This document shows positions 28,773 through 38,967 of a stretch of DNA of 64,000 bases, piece after piece (position 1 is the stretch's first letter; each line of letters opens with the position of its first letter). The stretch lies in NCBI RefSeq assembly GCF_000615285.1, contig NZ_BALU01000002.1:1-64000 (forward strand), read 5' to 3'. Below the pieces are notes generated by a model. The model was given only the letters and a program-made list of their open reading frames with translations. It had not been told where the DNA came from and made no database searches. Source of the DNA: Lactobacillus kitasatonis DSM 16761 = JCM 1039 (GTDB lineage: Bacteria; Bacillota; Bacilli; Lactobacillales; Lactobacillaceae). A program made the translations under genes and the position numbers.

Positions 28773-29876
28773 CTATCTTTTAATAAATGTACCGGATTTA
28801 ATTCGCTTTAAAATGCCATAGCCTACACTCTTAATATGATTCTTGCTGTAATATGGTTGGTTTAAGAACATCACAATGCCGTTCTTATTGTCCTTAGTCA
28901 GCTGCATCCAGTTTACAAAGTGTGTGCTACCAAAATTACCATATGCAAGTTTCAATTTACCAGCATTTTTAAGGTAAAAACCGCCTGAATAAGTATTTAC
29001 CTTCGAATTTAAATGTGACATATAACTGAATTGATTGGCTGATAAAATCTTGCCGTTGTACATCCCTTGTTGAATCTTATAATAGTCGCCTGCAGTAGAG
29101 AACATATTACCAGCACCAGGCAGCTGAGATACCACATTAGCATTGGCATATGCAGCACTGCGATAATTCTTGCCATGACGATACAAATAGGAAATAGCAT
29201 CTGTTTTTGAACGTGGAATACTACTATAAATATAGGTATGACGCAAATGCAATGGTTTAACAATTCTACTCTTCAAATTAGCTGCATATGATTTACCGGT
29301 AACCTTACAAATAATTCCTGCTAATAAAACATAATTAGCATTATTGTAGTTAAAATTGTTCAATCCGGTATTACCTGACAAATTTGCTCTAGCGACAGTC
29401 CAATTAATTGCCCCATTTTCAGAGAATCTAATGCCGTGATTTGATTCTGTACCGCTCACATTAATGCCTGAAGTATGAGTCATCAATTGACCTACTGTAA
29501 TCTTAGAAGAATTCTTTAATAATGGATACCAACGAGAAATCTTGGTATTTTGTGAAAGCTTACCTTTATAAATAAGTTGCGTGATCATGGCTGCAGTAAC
29601 CATCTTTTGCAATGATCCCACTGGATAAACTAGTTTGCTGCTACCATTTTTTAAATGACGCTTGTAATAACCGTACCCCATATTAACTGTCTGACGATGA
29701 CCGTTTTTTACGATTACGATTGAGCCACGTAAATGATTTTTCTTCATTGTTTTCTGAGCATAGCTACGCAATTGCTTATTACTATAAGCTGCTTTTACCG
29801 ATTGCGCACTAAATAAACCGCAAAAGACAATCAATAATGCGGTCAAAAATAACCAGAATTGTTCCTTATGTTTCAA
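28773..29876 (-). CDS. Secreted serine hydrolase, class C beta-lactamase/PBP-like fold
   Basis: The protein (about 367 residues) has an N-terminal membrane/signal segment (FWLFLTALLIVFCGLFSAQSVKA) and the penicillin-binding fold: SxxK motif VGSLQKM at about residue 90 (catalytic Ser), the YNN/YxN-type NYNNANYVLL, and GQLMTHTSGIN. It is probably a D-alanyl-D-alanine carboxypeptidase or esterase acting on the wall; the substrate is not evident. The start is put at the TTG 29876, which has AGAGGG about 9 nt upstream; the upstream TTG at 29894 overlaps this site. It is very Lys/Tyr/Asn-rich, as is common for lactobacillary surface proteins. Confidence 0.82.
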   Translation of the reverse strand: MKHKEQFWLFLTALLIVFCGLFSAQSVKAAYSNKQLRSYAQKTMKKNHLRGSIVIVKNGHRQTVNMGYGYYKRHLKNGSSKLVYPVGSLQKMVTAAMITQLIYKGKLSQNTKISRWYPLLKNSSKITVGQLMTHTSGINVSGTESNHGIRFSENGAINWTVARANLSGNTGLNNFNYNNANYVLLAGIICKVTGKSYAANLKSRIVKPLHLRHTYIYSSIPRSKTDAISYLYRHGKNYRSAAYANANVVSQLPGAGNMFSTAGDYYKIQQGMYNGKILSANQFSYMSHLNSKVNTYSGGFYLKNAGKLKLAYGNFGSTHFVNWMQLTKDNKNGIVMFLNQPYYSKNHIKSVGYGILKRIKSGTFIKR

Positions 29877-29923
29877 AATAAGTGCCCTCTTCAACTTCAG
29901 TCCTGGATTATTTTACCACAAAG

Positions 29924-29948
29924 AAAAAAAGCACCTAAGTGCTTTTTT
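29924..29948 (-). terminator. Terminator of the DAP operon
   Basis: A short stem AGCAC / GTGCT with loop ctaa is flanked by A7 and T6. It ends the asd-proximal side of the operon. Confidence 0.75.
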
Positions 29949-29959
29949 CAGTAATTTGA

Positions 29960-31018
29960 TTAAATCAAGTTCATCTTAACTAAGTATTCCGCATTTTCAA
30001 CAGTGTTCCAAGCTGCACCCTTAAGCAAGTTATCAGCTACGACCCACATATTGAATGCGCCCTTGTTTTCATAATCTGGACGGATACGGCCTACAAAAGT
30101 TTCACGCCTGCCCTCTGCATTGATTGGTTGAGGATAAATTTGATGTTTAATATCATCTTGCAAAACGTCGCCTGGGAAGTTAGCTACAGCATCCATAATG
30201 TCTTGTGCTGTTGCACTTTCATCTTCAACAGTGAAGTAAACACTTTCACCGTGAGCAATTGGAACTGGCACTCTAACACAAGTTGCAGTTACTTTAATAT
30301 CCTTAGCATTTATGTCACCTAACATAATCTTCTTAGTTTCGTGGATCATCTTCCATTCTTCGTGTGAGTAACCACTATCTTCCAAGACATCGATTTGCGG
30401 CAATAAGTTAAACGCTAATGGATAATGTTTCTTATCACCCTTAGTTGGCAAAATTTTGGCATCTGCTTGCATATCTTTTCCATCTAAGTAATCTTGAGCT
30501 TCCTTCTTTAATTCATTAATTGCGGCTTGACCTGCACCAGAAGCAGCTTGATAAGTTGAAACAATAATTTGTTTTAAACCAAACTTTCTTCTGATTGGTT
30601 CAAGGGCCATGACCATTTGAATAGTAGAACAATTTGGATTGGCAATGATACCGTGGTGATTCTTCAATGCATCAGGATTAACTTCTGGTACAACTAGTGG
30701 CACATCCTCTTCCATTCTGAAAGCACTGGTGTTGTCGACACAAACTGCACCTCTTTTAACAGCTTCTGGCAAGAACTTCTTTGAAACAGAACCACCTGCT
30801 GAAGATAAAACTAAATCGATACCGTCAAAAGAATCTGGCGTAGTTTCTTCAACTGTTAAGTCTTGATCTCTAAATTTTAAAACTGTGCCTGCTGAACGAC
30901 TAGAAGCTAGTAACTTAACGCTTTTTACAGGAATGGTTGACTTTGCTAATTGATCAATCATTCTTCTACCAACAGCACCAGTAGCACCTAAAATTGCGAC
31001 ATTATATTCCTTAACCAT
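29960..31018 (-). CDS. asd: Aspartate-semialdehyde dehydrogenase
   Basis: This enzyme makes aspartate 4-semialdehyde from aspartyl phosphate with NADPH, the entry step shared by lysine, DAP, threonine and methionine. The 352-residue protein has the nucleotide loop [23 protein letters not shown], the catalytic Cys in [12 protein letters not shown] and the [11 protein letters not shown] stretch. Its ATG shares a base with the aminotransferase stop (TAATG), so it is translationally coupled as the last gene of the operon. Confidence 0.95.
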   Translation of the reverse strand: MVKEYNVAILGATGAVGRRMIDQLAKSTIPVKSVKLLASSRSAGTVLKFRDQDLTVEETTPDSFDGIDLVLSSAGGSVSKKFLPEAVKRGAVCVDNTSAFRMEEDVPLVVPEVNPDALKNHHGIIANPNCSTIQMVMALEPIRRKFGLKQIIVSTYQAASGAGQAAINELKKEAQDYLDGKDMQADAKILPTKGDKKHYPLAFNLLPQIDVLEDSGYSHEEWKMIHETKKIMLGDINAKDIKVTATCVRVPVPIAHGESVYFTVEDESATAQDIMDAVANFPGDVLQDDIKHQIYPQPINAEGRRETFVGRIRPDYENKGAFNMWVVADNLLKGAAWNTVENAEYLVKMNLI

Positions 31019-32193
31019 TATTCGTCCTCTTGTAAAAATTTCTTCATTCGCTTCATTGCTTCATGCAAGTTTTCATCACTTGATGCATAAGATAATCTAA
31101 TATGACCTTCACCACCAGGACCAAATGCACTACCTGGAGTGATACCCACTTTTTCTTTAAAAGCTAAATCCAAGGCAAATTTCATATCGTCTTTGCCATA
31201 CTTAGCTGGAATTTTAGCAAAGATATAAAATGCACCTTCTGGCTTAACTGCTTGCATCCCCATCTCGGCTAATTCCTTTAAAACATAGTCACGACGCTTT
31301 TCATAAACTTCCCTATATTTCTCAGGGTCATCAAGTCCGTGTTCAAGTGCTTCAATTGCGGCAGCTTGTGATGAATCCGTCGTAGTCGTGACCATAAGGC
31401 CATGAACTTTACCAATTTCTGCCATAATTTTTGCCGGTCCGGCAACATAGCCTAAACGATAACCAGTCATCGCATGTGATTTAGATAAACCAGAGATATA
31501 AATTGCTCTTTCTGGAATTAAGCTGGCAATTGAAAAGTGTTTTACACCGTAAGTCAAAGTACTGTAAATTTCATCGGTAATTACGTACAGATGATTATCT
31601 TTAATTACCTTAGCCAAAGCTTTAATTTCATCTTCGCTATATTCAACACCTGTTGGGTTAGTTGGATAATTCAAAATTACTGCTTTAATTGTTGGATTTT
31701 CTTTGATAGTTTCTTCTAACTTCTTAGGTGTTAACTTAAAACCATCTTCTGCAGTATTCATCAAAACATAATCGGCATCAGCAAGTGTAGCCACGGGCCA
31801 ATATAGAGAAAAGACTGGCGTAGGAATTGCAACCTTGTCACCAGGATTAGTAATAGCAAACAAGGTAGCGTTAATTGCTTCAGTTGCACCAACTGTTACT
31901 ACGATTTCTGTTTCTGGATCATATTCAATTCCAGTAATCTTTTTCAAATATTTACTGATAGCTTTTCTTAATTCAAGCTTTCCCTTTTGTGGAGCATAGT
32001 GTGAATCATTATCTGCGATACTCTTAATAGCCGCTTGCTTAACGTGCTCAGGAGTATTCATATCTGGTTCACCCAAAGTCAATTTGATAATGCCAGGAAT
32101 AGCTGAAACTTTGTTATCAAAGATTCTAATTCCTGAAGCTTTTACATCAGTGATCTTTTTGCTTAATCCTAAATCATTAGCTAATTCTGGCAT
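31018..32193 (-). CDS. PLP-dependent aminotransferase, likely N-acetyl-DAP aminotransferase
   Basis: The 391-residue fold-type I aminotransferase has [37 protein letters not shown] and the pyridoxal-phosphate Lys in [17 protein letters not shown]. Similar PatA-type enzymes act as aspartate or N-acetyl-L,L-diaminopimelate aminotransferases. Its position between dapB and asd in an operon that otherwise lacks the acetyl-DAP transamination step makes that role likely (inferred). The gap to dapB is 12 nt. Confidence 0.9.
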   Translation of the reverse strand: MPELANDLGLSKKITDVKASGIRIFDNKVSAIPGIIKLTLGEPDMNTPEHVKQAAIKSIADNDSHYAPQKGKLELRKAISKYLKKITGIEYDPETEIVVTVGATEAINATLFAITNPGDKVAIPTPVFSLYWPVATLADADYVLMNTAEDGFKLTPKKLEETIKENPTIKAVILNYPTNPTGVEYSEDEIKALAKVIKDNHLYVITDEIYSTLTYGVKHFSIASLIPERAIYISGLSKSHAMTGYRLGYVAGPAKIMAEIGKVHGLMVTTTTDSSQAAAIEALEHGLDDPEKYREVYEKRRDYVLKELAEMGMQAVKPEGAFYIFAKIPAKYGKDDMKFALDLAFKEKVGITPGSAFGPGGEGHIRLSYASSDENLHEAMKRMKKFLQEDE

Positions 32194-32205
32194 AGGTTTT
32201 CTCCT

Positions 32206-32985
32206 TTATAAAATATTTTCTAATCCAACTACCAACTCATCGAGTTGATCGACCTTTTCTAAGGCTACTTTGACACCACCCATAAAGCTTTCACGGTCAA
32301 AAGAGTCTTGTCTGATAGTTAATGCCTCACCAGGTCCACCGAACAAAACTTGCTCATGAGCAATATAGCCTGGCAAACGAACTGAGTGAATCTTAATTCC
32401 TTGATAATCGCCACCACGAACATTTTTCAAAGTTTCCACTTCATCTGGTGCAGTTTCATGTTCTGGCCTGTTTTCTGCAATCATCTTAGCAGTAGCTAAA
32501 GCAGTACCAGATGGAGCATCTTTCTTATCTGCGTGGTGCATTTCAATAATTTCTGCATCAGGGAAATATTTAGCAGCTTCTTTAGCAAATTTCATTAAAA
32601 GTACAGCTGACATACCAAAGTTTGGTGCAATCAATCCTCCGACTTTTTCTTTTTGCGAAATTTTGATTAATTCAGCTTCTTGTTCATCGCTCATCCCAGT
32701 GGTACCAACTACTGGAGAAATATGGTGTTCCAAAGCAAACCTCACATTGCCATAGACTGCTTTGGGTGTGGTGAAGTCAATCCAAATGTCTGCTGCTCGA
32801 TCAGGAATTTCAGCTAAATTCTTATAGATCTTAGCTCCTGCTGGTAAATGATACTTTTCTGGATCGTCTGTAGCTGTAGGTGACATCCCTGCAACTAGCT
32901 CAAAATTATCTAAATTGTTTACTAGATTAACGGCTTTTTGTCCCATTGCACCAGTAAAACCAGCAACTAACACTTTTTTAGTCAT
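32206..32985 (-). CDS. dapB: 4-hydroxy-tetrahydrodipicolinate reductase
   Basis: The 259-residue protein has the Rossmann loop [20 protein letters not shown], the TTGMS element, [15 protein letters not shown] and the active-site [15 protein letters not shown] with catalytic His and Lys. It reduces the dapA product to tetrahydrodipicolinate with NAD(P)H. The ATG overlaps the restored dapA stop by 8 nt (start inside GATGACTAA), so the two should be translationally coupled. Confidence 0.95.
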   Translation of the reverse strand: MTKKVLVAGFTGAMGQKAVNLVNNLDNFELVAGMSPTATDDPEKYHLPAGAKIYKNLAEIPDRAADIWIDFTTPKAVYGNVRFALEHHISPVVGTTGMSDEQEAELIKISQKEKVGGLIAPNFGMSAVLLMKFAKEAAKYFPDAEIIEMHHADKKDAPSGTALATAKMIAENRPEHETAPDEVETLKNVRGGDYQGIKIHSVRLPGYIAHEQVLFGGPGEALTIRQDSFDRESFMGGVKVALEKVDQLDELVVGLENIL

Positions 32986-33912
32986 CTTCCAATTCCTTTC
33001 CTAAATCAAGTGGCAACTTGTGCATCAATGCATTATCAGCTAAACCTAAATGCTTAGCCAAATTCGTCTTTTCTTCATCATTTAGACTTACTAGTGGCAA
33101 GCGGCAGTCGCCATATTAAAGCCTTGTGCATTAAGCACTGCCTTAACTGGTGAAGGAGATGGATACATAAATAATGCTTGCATCTTTGGTGTTAACCAGC
33201 GTTGGATCTTGGCAGTCTTTGGATAATTGCCTTCATATAATGAGTTATACATTTGACGCATTTCTTTAGTATAAATATGACTTGCGACTGAAATAACACC
33301 GTTAGCTCCAAGAAGACGTGCTGTTAAAGCTTGCGTATCTTCACCTGTAAAGACTTGGAAGTCATCATCTTTATTTTCAATGATATACTCTAATTCTTCC
33401 AAAGAGGCACATTGCTTAATTCCTTTAATATTCTTCAAGTGCGACAATTGAACGATGGTTTCTTTTTCCATCTTGACGCCAGTTCTACCTGGAATGTTGT
33501 AAATTATAACTGGAATTTGTGTCTTTTCATTTACTGCAGTAAAGTGAGCGATCATGCTGCGTTGATTTGGCTTATTGTAAGGTGGAACAACTACCAAGGC
33601 ATAATCAATACCATCAATTTTTGCTACTTCATTGGTAAACTTAATTGTCTCTGCAGTGTTATTGCTTCCTGTACCAGCGATTACAGGTACACGACCATTA
33701 ACAATTTGACCAAAATGCTTATATAAAGAAATTTTCTCATCATGACTGAGTGTAGGAGTTTCACCTGTTGTTCCTCCTACAACAAAGCCGTTGCATCCCA
33801 AATTGATTAAACGGTTAACTAACTTTTCTAAAACATCAAAATCAATTTCATTATTTTCATTAAAAGGCGTTGCAATCGCCGTTAATAAATCAGAATCAAT
33901 TAATGTAGCCAT
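32978..33912 (-). CDS. dapA: 4-hydroxy-tetrahydrodipicolinate synthase, frameshifted near the C-terminus
   Basis: This enzyme condenses pyruvate with aspartate semialdehyde. Motifs are [14 protein letters not shown], the proton-relay Tyr in [12 protein letters not shown], Schiff-base Lys in IKGIKQCA and FTGEDTQAL. The frame breaks at about 33111 within FNMGDCRLP: as read it becomes MATAACH and stops at 33091. Adding one G restores [15 protein letters not shown] and 42 further codons to a TAA at 32978-32980 overlapping dapB. The catalytic barrel is complete, so only the C-terminal helices are affected. In a DAP-dependent cell wall this gene is expected to be needed, so a sequencing error is plausible. 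Confidence 0.9.
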
Positions 33913-33913
33913 C

Positions 33914-35068
33914 TTATCTCTCCATTCTACTAATTAAAAATCCCTTAATTGCATCAACGCCGCGCTGAATGCTCTTTTCATTTGGATTAAGCGTAGCTGA
34001 ATGAAGCTCAGAATCAGGATCACCTACTCCTAACCAAAACATGGTTCCTGGAAACTTGGCAAGCAATAAACCGAAATCTTCTCCGGTCATTTTTGGTTCA
34101 GTTTCAATATAATTAACATCTTTATTTTCTTTCATATAAGAAATAAAGTTTTTCGTTAATTTTGGATCATTCTCAACTGGCCAGTAGCCACCCTGATTCA
34201 AGTTCAATTTAACTTGCATATTGTAGCTACGGGCAATCCCCTCACAAAGGTCTTTCAATCTTTGATCAATATGCAAAATCATTTCTTGCGTTAAACCACG
34301 CAGAGTTCCTTCAATTCTTGTGTGACCTGCAATCACGTTTCTAATCGTACCGGCCTCAACTTTACCTAAGGTAATTACCCCACTTTGAATTGGATCAATA
34401 CTACGTGAAATAATTGTTTGGATCTGCATGATTAAATTAGCTGCAGCCACAACTGTATCATTTGCATTTTGTGGGAAAGCGGCGTGTCCGTCTTTACCAT
34501 AAAGATCGATATTGATCTCTGTCGTTCCAGCAAACAAGGTACCCATTCTGCAGCCAATGCTGCCAGCCGGTAAAGCTGGATTATCGTGCAAACCATAGAA
34601 TTCATCCGGTTTAAATTCACCTTGAAAGATTCCTTTTTCATAAGCTTGTTTGCCGCCACTCTCACTTTCTTCAGCGGGTTGAAAGAAGAACAACAAATTA
34701 TCTTTTGGTTGATATTCACTAAAATAGCTAAGCAATCCGATGGCCACACTCATATGAATATCATGACCACACGCATGCATTACACCTGCATTTTTTGAAG
34801 AAAATGGCAAATTTGTTTTTTCAGTCACTGGTAAAGCATCAATATCTGTTCGATAACCGATCGTCCTTTTTGGATCCGAACCTTTGACTAAAACCAAAAT
34901 TGCAGTAGGCAAGCTCGCTGGCGTTTTAATTGTTAAATAATCTTGCTTAAAATCTTGAATTACTTCTAATAAATATGCATGCGTTTCTTTTTCTTGAAGT
35001 GCAAGTTCAGGAATCTCATGTAAATGTCTTCTTATCTTAATTAGTTCGTCTTCAATTAAAACTGCCAT
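33914..35068 (-). CDS. N-acetyldiaminopimelate deacetylase, M20 family
   Basis: The 384-residue amidohydrolase removes acetyl from N-acetyl-L,L-DAP. Metal-site motifs of the M20D group are visible: [32 protein letters not shown] and the late GEDFG near residue 345. It begins [21 protein letters not shown], as in acetyl-amino-acid deacetylases. The adjoining acetyltransferase dapH fixes the pathway as the acetylase variant. Gaps to both neighbours are a single base. Confidence 0.92.
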   Translation of the reverse strand: MAVLIEDELIKIRRHLHEIPELALQEKETHAYLLEVIQDFKQDYLTIKTPASLPTAILVLVKGSDPKRTIGYRTDIDALPVTEKTNLPFSSKNAGVMHACGHDIHMSVAIGLLSYFSEYQPKDNLLFFFQPAEESESGGKQAYEKGIFQGEFKPDEFYGLHDNPALPAGSIGCRMGTLFAGTTEINIDLYGKDGHAAFPQNANDTVVAAANLIMQIQTIISRSIDPIQSGVITLGKVEAGTIRNVIAGHTRIEGTLRGLTQEMILHIDQRLKDLCEGIARSYNMQVKLNLNQGGYWPVENDPKLTKNFISYMKENKDVNYIETEPKMTGEDFGLLLAKFPGTMFWLGVGDPDSELHSATLNPNEKSIQRGVDAIKGFLISRMER

Positions 35069-35069
35069 T

Positions 35070-35780
35070 TTAAATCTTTCTTAGATCATCCTCAAGACCT
35101 GTCTTGCTTTCGGTCTTTTCGTCAACTTTCTTAATTACTCTCGCAGGAACACCAGCAACCATGGTGTGCGGAGCAACATCTTTGGTAACTACAGCACCAG
35201 CCGCAATTACAGCACCTTCACCAACATGAACACCCTCGATTACTACGGCAGTGGCACCCATAACCACATTATCTTCAATCACAACAGGTTTTGCTGAAGC
35301 TGGTTCGATAACACCGGCTAAAACACTACCCGCACCGATGTGACAATGCTTGCCTACGATTGCACGACCGCCTAAGACTGTTCCCATGTCGATCATGGTA
35401 TCATCACCAATTTCTGCACCGATATTGATAATGGCACCCATCATGATAACGGCATTTTTACCAATGGCTACGCGATCGCGAATAATCGCACCTGGTTCAA
35501 TTCGAGCATCGAATTTCTTCAAGTCAACTAATGGAACAGCTGAATTTCTGGCATCATTTTCAATGTGGTAATCAGTAATTAAGGCTTTATTTTCTTTAAG
35601 GAATGGTTCAACGTATTTCCAGTCACCAAAAATTACGCCGAAACTTTTTTCAGTAAAATTCTCAATTTCTTTTGGAAAATTAAGTTGATCGATTTGCCCT
35701 TTAATGAAAACTTTTACTGGAGTCTTCTTTGGTGCATTACCGATGTATTCAATAATGCTTTTTGCGTCTAATTCTGCCAT
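35070..35780 (-). CDS. dapH: Tetrahydrodipicolinate N-acetyltransferase
   Basis: The 236-residue protein is a left-handed beta-helix transferase: hexapeptide repeats run from about residue 90 to 200 ([73 protein letters not shown]). It acetylates tetrahydrodipicolinate with acetyl-CoA. The AAGG site sits well before the ATG. Second gene of the DAP operon. Confidence 0.94.
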   Translation of the reverse strand: MAELDAKSIIEYIGNAPKKTPVKVFIKGQIDQLNFPKEIENFTEKSFGVIFGDWKYVEPFLKENKALITDYHIENDARNSAVPLVDLKKFDARIEPGAIIRDRVAIGKNAVIMMGAIINIGAEIGDDTMIDMGTVLGGRAIVGKHCHIGAGSVLAGVIEPASAKPVVIEDNVVMGATAVVIEGVHVGEGAVIAAGAVVTKDVAPHTMVAGVPARVIKKVDEKTESKTGLEDDLRKI

Positions 35781-35810
35781 AACTTTACCTTCCTATATTA
35801 TTTGTTTCTA

Positions 35811-37121
35811 TTAACCTTCATATGATTGATCTAGGTGGACTAAATCCTCTAAGCTTTCTCTCTTAATGACTAGTTTAGCTTTACCATTTTCCACAAAGAC
35901 AACCGCTGGACGAGGATTACGGTTATAATTTGAAGCCATCGAATAGCCATATGCTCCTGTATCAAGCATTGCTAAAAGTGAACCTGACTTCGTTGCCGGT
36001 AATGCTTGATCTTCCGCTAAGATATCGCCACTTTCACAATACTTACCAGCAATTCTGACATGTTCGGTAAGTGGTGCTTTAGGATCAGTAGCCAAAACTG
36101 TTTCATATTTGGCATCATATAAAGCTGGGCGAATGTTATCTCCCATGCCGCCGTCAACAGTGACATATGGACGATATCCTGGAACAACCTTGCGGCTACC
36201 TGTTGTATATAAGTTATAACCAGCGGGGCCTACAATTGAACGTCCTGGCTCGATATCAATTTCTGGTACCGGAAAAGCAGCTTCCTTAGCTTCTCGCTTA
36301 ATTGTTTCAACTATTGCCTTAACAAATTCTTCAGGCTTTAGTGGGTTATCTTCAGAAGTATATTTAATTCCGAAGCCACCGCCTACATTGATTACTTTAG
36401 CTGTATAACCATAACGACTGCGCCAATTTTCGGCTACTTCCATCAATTTCTTAGCAGCCATTTCAAAACCATTTAGTTCAAAGATTTGTGAACCGATGTG
36501 AGCATGGATACCAACCATATTCATTCTCGAATTAGCTAAAACTTGTTCTAGCGCCAAATCAGCTTGACCGGATTCAAGATCAAAACCAAACTTACTATCA
36601 ACTTGTCCGGTTTGATCATATTCATGGGTATGGGCTGAAATACCTGGCGTAATTCTCAACATCACATTGATTTTTGCATTTTGTTCACGCAGCACCTTAT
36701 CAAGCAATTTAATTTCATGGAAATTATCAATAATAATTTTGCCTACGTGATTCTTAACGGCCATTTCGATTTCAAATAATGTTTTGTTGTTACCGTGAAA
36801 ACTGATACGTTCTGTTGGAAAGTGTGCCTTTAATGCTGTATAAAGTTCTCCTGCTGAAACGACATCAGTGTAAGCTCCCTCTTCATTAGCTACTTGATAC
36901 ATCGCAATACAAGCAAAGGCTTTGCTAGCGTAACTAACTGCATAAGCAACTTTTTCTTCTTCAAATACTTTTTTAAAAGCTCTAATTTGATTGCGAATCT
37001 GTTCAACATCATAAACCACTAGTGGTGTGCCGTACTCTTTGGCTAAATCAACTGTATCAACACCACCAATAGTTAAATGACCTTTTTCATTAATTTGATT
37101 TGCTAAAATTTGAGGATTCAT
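35811..37121 (-). CDS. lysA: Diaminopimelate decarboxylase
   Basis: This PLP enzyme converts meso-DAP to lysine, the last step. The 436-residue protein has the pyridoxal Lys in VSYASKAFACIAM (about residue 67), HGNNKT, the HIGSQIF loop, GGGFGIKY, EPGRSIVGPAGYNLY and CESGDILA with GAYGYSMASNYN near the end. It is the first gene after the lysine riboswitch, with GGAG before its ATG. Confidence 0.96.
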   Translation of the reverse strand: MNPQILANQINEKGHLTIGGVDTVDLAKEYGTPLVVYDVEQIRNQIRAFKKVFEEEKVAYAVSYASKAFACIAMYQVANEEGAYTDVVSAGELYTALKAHFPTERISFHGNNKTLFEIEMAVKNHVGKIIIDNFHEIKLLDKVLREQNAKINVMLRITPGISAHTHEYDQTGQVDSKFGFDLESGQADLALEQVLANSRMNMVGIHAHIGSQIFELNGFEMAAKKLMEVAENWRSRYGYTAKVINVGGGFGIKYTSEDNPLKPEEFVKAIVETIKREAKEAAFPVPEIDIEPGRSIVGPAGYNLYTTGSRKVVPGYRPYVTVDGGMGDNIRPALYDAKYETVLATDPKAPLTEHVRIAGKYCESGDILAEDQALPATKSGSLLAMLDTGAYGYSMASNYNRNPRPAVVFVENGKAKLVIKRESLEDLVHLDQSYEG

Positions 37122-37158
37122 GTTTCTGCTCCATTCTTATTTTGCCGAAACGCTAATC

Positions 37159-37385
37159 AAAAAATCCATTGTCTGCGCCAAACAAACAATGGATTAGTTT
37201 TTGCTTAATCTTATGGTCGATAGCGCTCCGCGATTTATTCGCGACAGTTCGCAACTTATTCAACTGCGACCCAGCTTAATTCTTTGGCATGAATAAACTT
37301 CGGCAACCTCCCCTTTCACAGTTAGTCTTCGTTATGCCTAACTCGTAATTGCTACTCTTGTCAGCTGCACCTCTATGATTTAACT
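37159..37385 (-). promoter_or_regulatory. Lysine riboswitch (L box) with intrinsic terminator
   Basis: Read leftward, the leader shows L-box core elements in order: ATAGAGGTGCAGCTGAC, AAGAGTAG, GTGAAAGGGGAGGTTGCCGA, AGTTT, then GCTGGGTCGCAG. A terminator follows: stem AATCCATTGT / ACAATGGATT (37195-37163) and six T, about 35 nt before lysA. Lysine binding should favour the terminator and shut off the whole lysA-to-asd operon. Recognition is by the recalled conserved core, not by a covariance model. Confidence 0.9.
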
Positions 37386-37387
37386 GT

Positions 37388-37416
37388 AGTCTACAGTTTT
37401 ATGAAAATATAGTCAA
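37388..37416 (-). promoter_or_regulatory. Promoter of the lysA operon
   Basis: On the minus strand, -35 TTGACT (37416-37411), 17-nt spacer and -10 TAGACT (37393-37388), placed immediately before the riboswitch aptamer. Confidence 0.7.
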
Positions 37417-37499
37417 CAGTTTTATTATAAAAAATTAATTTAATTTATATTTACATTATTATGCACATCATTTTTGCACTTGATATTATTGCCTTTTAG

Positions 37500-37527
37500 T
37501 TGCATGATTAAAAAATAATGTTAAAAT
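37500..37527 (+). promoter_or_regulatory. Promoter of aspartokinase-dapF
   Basis: TTGCAT (37500-37505), 16-nt spacer, TAAAAT (37522-37527). No riboswitch-like sequence is seen between this and the start codon. Confidence 0.6.
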
Positions 37528-37600
37528 TCAACTGAATTTAGTCTAGCTTTATTATTTCAAATTAATGATTTCTGAAAATCATTACTAAGGAGTTAATCTT

Positions 37601-38956
37601 ATGAAAGTCGTAAAATTTGGAGGCAGTTCTTTAGCAAGTGGCTCTAGTGTTGAACAAGCATTAAATATTATTTTAAGTGACCCTCAAAGACAAGTAATTG
37701 TCGTTTCCGCACCAGGTAAAAGAGAAAGTAATGATATTAAAGTCACCGATCTTTTAATCAAATACGCGAATCAAGTTTTAAATAGCGAAGAGACAAATGA
37801 AATAGTTACTAAAATTTTTGCTCGTTATCAAGAAATCGGTTATTACTTTGGCTTAAGTGACCAAGATTTACAAATAATCAAAGACATTTTAATTGCTCTG
37901 CCTAAGCAGAAATATCCTAATTCCGACTATTTAATGGCCGCATTTAAAGCGCACGGCGAACGACTGAACGCTCGCTTAATTGCCCTTATCTTGCAACATA
38001 AAGGTATCAAGAGCAGATTTTTAGATCCAACCGAAGCTGGTTTGATCGTAACCGGTAAGCCAAATGATGCTTTGGTTAATCCAGAAAGCTATTTAAATCT
38101 TGACCAAGTTAAAATTGCCAAAGATGAACGCATTATTTTCCCTGGCTTTTTCGGAATTACTCCATCAGGTCATATTGCTACATTTTCACGTGGTGGTTCT
38201 GATATTACAGGAGCAATTTTAGCTCGTGGCTTTCACGCTGATTTATATGAAAACTTTACTGATGTTAATGGAATTTTCGCCGCAAATCCTAACATCGTAG
38301 ATCATCCAGAATCAATTAGAAAAATGACCTACCGTGAAATGCGTGAATTATCTTATGCTGGTTTCTCAGTTTTTCATGACGAAGCTTTAATCCCGGCAAT
38401 TCATGGGCAAATTCCGATTAATGTTAAAAATACGCATGAACCTGAAAATCCAGGAACGATGATTGTACCAGAAAAGAATTTTGAGCCAGATAACACCATT
38501 ACAGGCGTAACTAGTCAAAAACACTTTTCTGCCTTATATTTACACAAATACTTGCTTAACAAAGAGGCTGGTTTCACTCTTCGAATTTTGCAAATTTTAT
38601 ACAGACATAATGTTCCTTACGAACACATGCCATCCGGTATTGACGATATTACAATTATTTTCAATAATGATTTTCTAAATGATCAATTAATCGATCAAAT
38701 TTGCAACGAAATTCAAGCAACGATCAATCCTGATCAACTCGAATGGATTGACGATTATGCTATCATCATGATTGTCGGCGAAGGGATGAAAAAAACGCAT
38801 GGCGTAAGCCGTCAAATTCTAGACTCTTTAGATGAACAAGGAATTTCTCCACGCATGATCAATCAAGGTGCATCCCAAATCTCAATGATGATTGGGACTA
38901 AGAAAGAAAAAGCCGACGAAGCAGTCAAAATTATTTATCAGCAATTTTTTAATTAA
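37601..38956 (+). CDS. lysC: Aspartokinase
   Basis: The 451-residue enzyme phosphorylates aspartate, opening the lysine/threonine/DAP pathway. The kinase domain starts MKVVKFGGSSLASG and has ERLNARLIA, FPGFFGIT, TFSRGGSDITGAILARG and DVNGIFAANPNIV. A tandem ACT region follows from about residue 300 (ITIIFNNDFL, AIIMIVGEGMKKTHGVSRQILDSL, INQGASQISMMIGTKK), so allosteric control by an amino acid is expected. AAGGAG precedes the ATG. It is read divergently from the DAP operon and coupled to dapF 11 nt downstream. Confidence 0.94.
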   Translation: MKVVKFGGSSLASGSSVEQALNIILSDPQRQVIVVSAPGKRESNDIKVTDLLIKYANQVLNSEETNEIVTKIFARYQEIGYYFGLSDQDLQIIKDILIALPKQKYPNSDYLMAAFKAHGERLNARLIALILQHKGIKSRFLDPTEAGLIVTGKPNDALVNPESYLNLDQVKIAKDERIIFPGFFGITPSGHIATFSRGGSDITGAILARGFHADLYENFTDVNGIFAANPNIVDHPESIRKMTYREMRELSYAGFSVFHDEALIPAIHGQIPINVKNTHEPENPGTMIVPEKNFEPDNTITGVTSQKHFSALYLHKYLLNKEAGFTLRILQILYRHNVPYEHMPSGIDDITIIFNNDFLNDQLIDQICNEIQATINPDQLEWIDDYAIIMIVGEGMKKTHGVSRQILDSLDEQGISPRMINQGASQISMMIGTKKEKADEAVKIIYQQFFN

Positions 38957-38967
38957 GAAGGTGCAAC

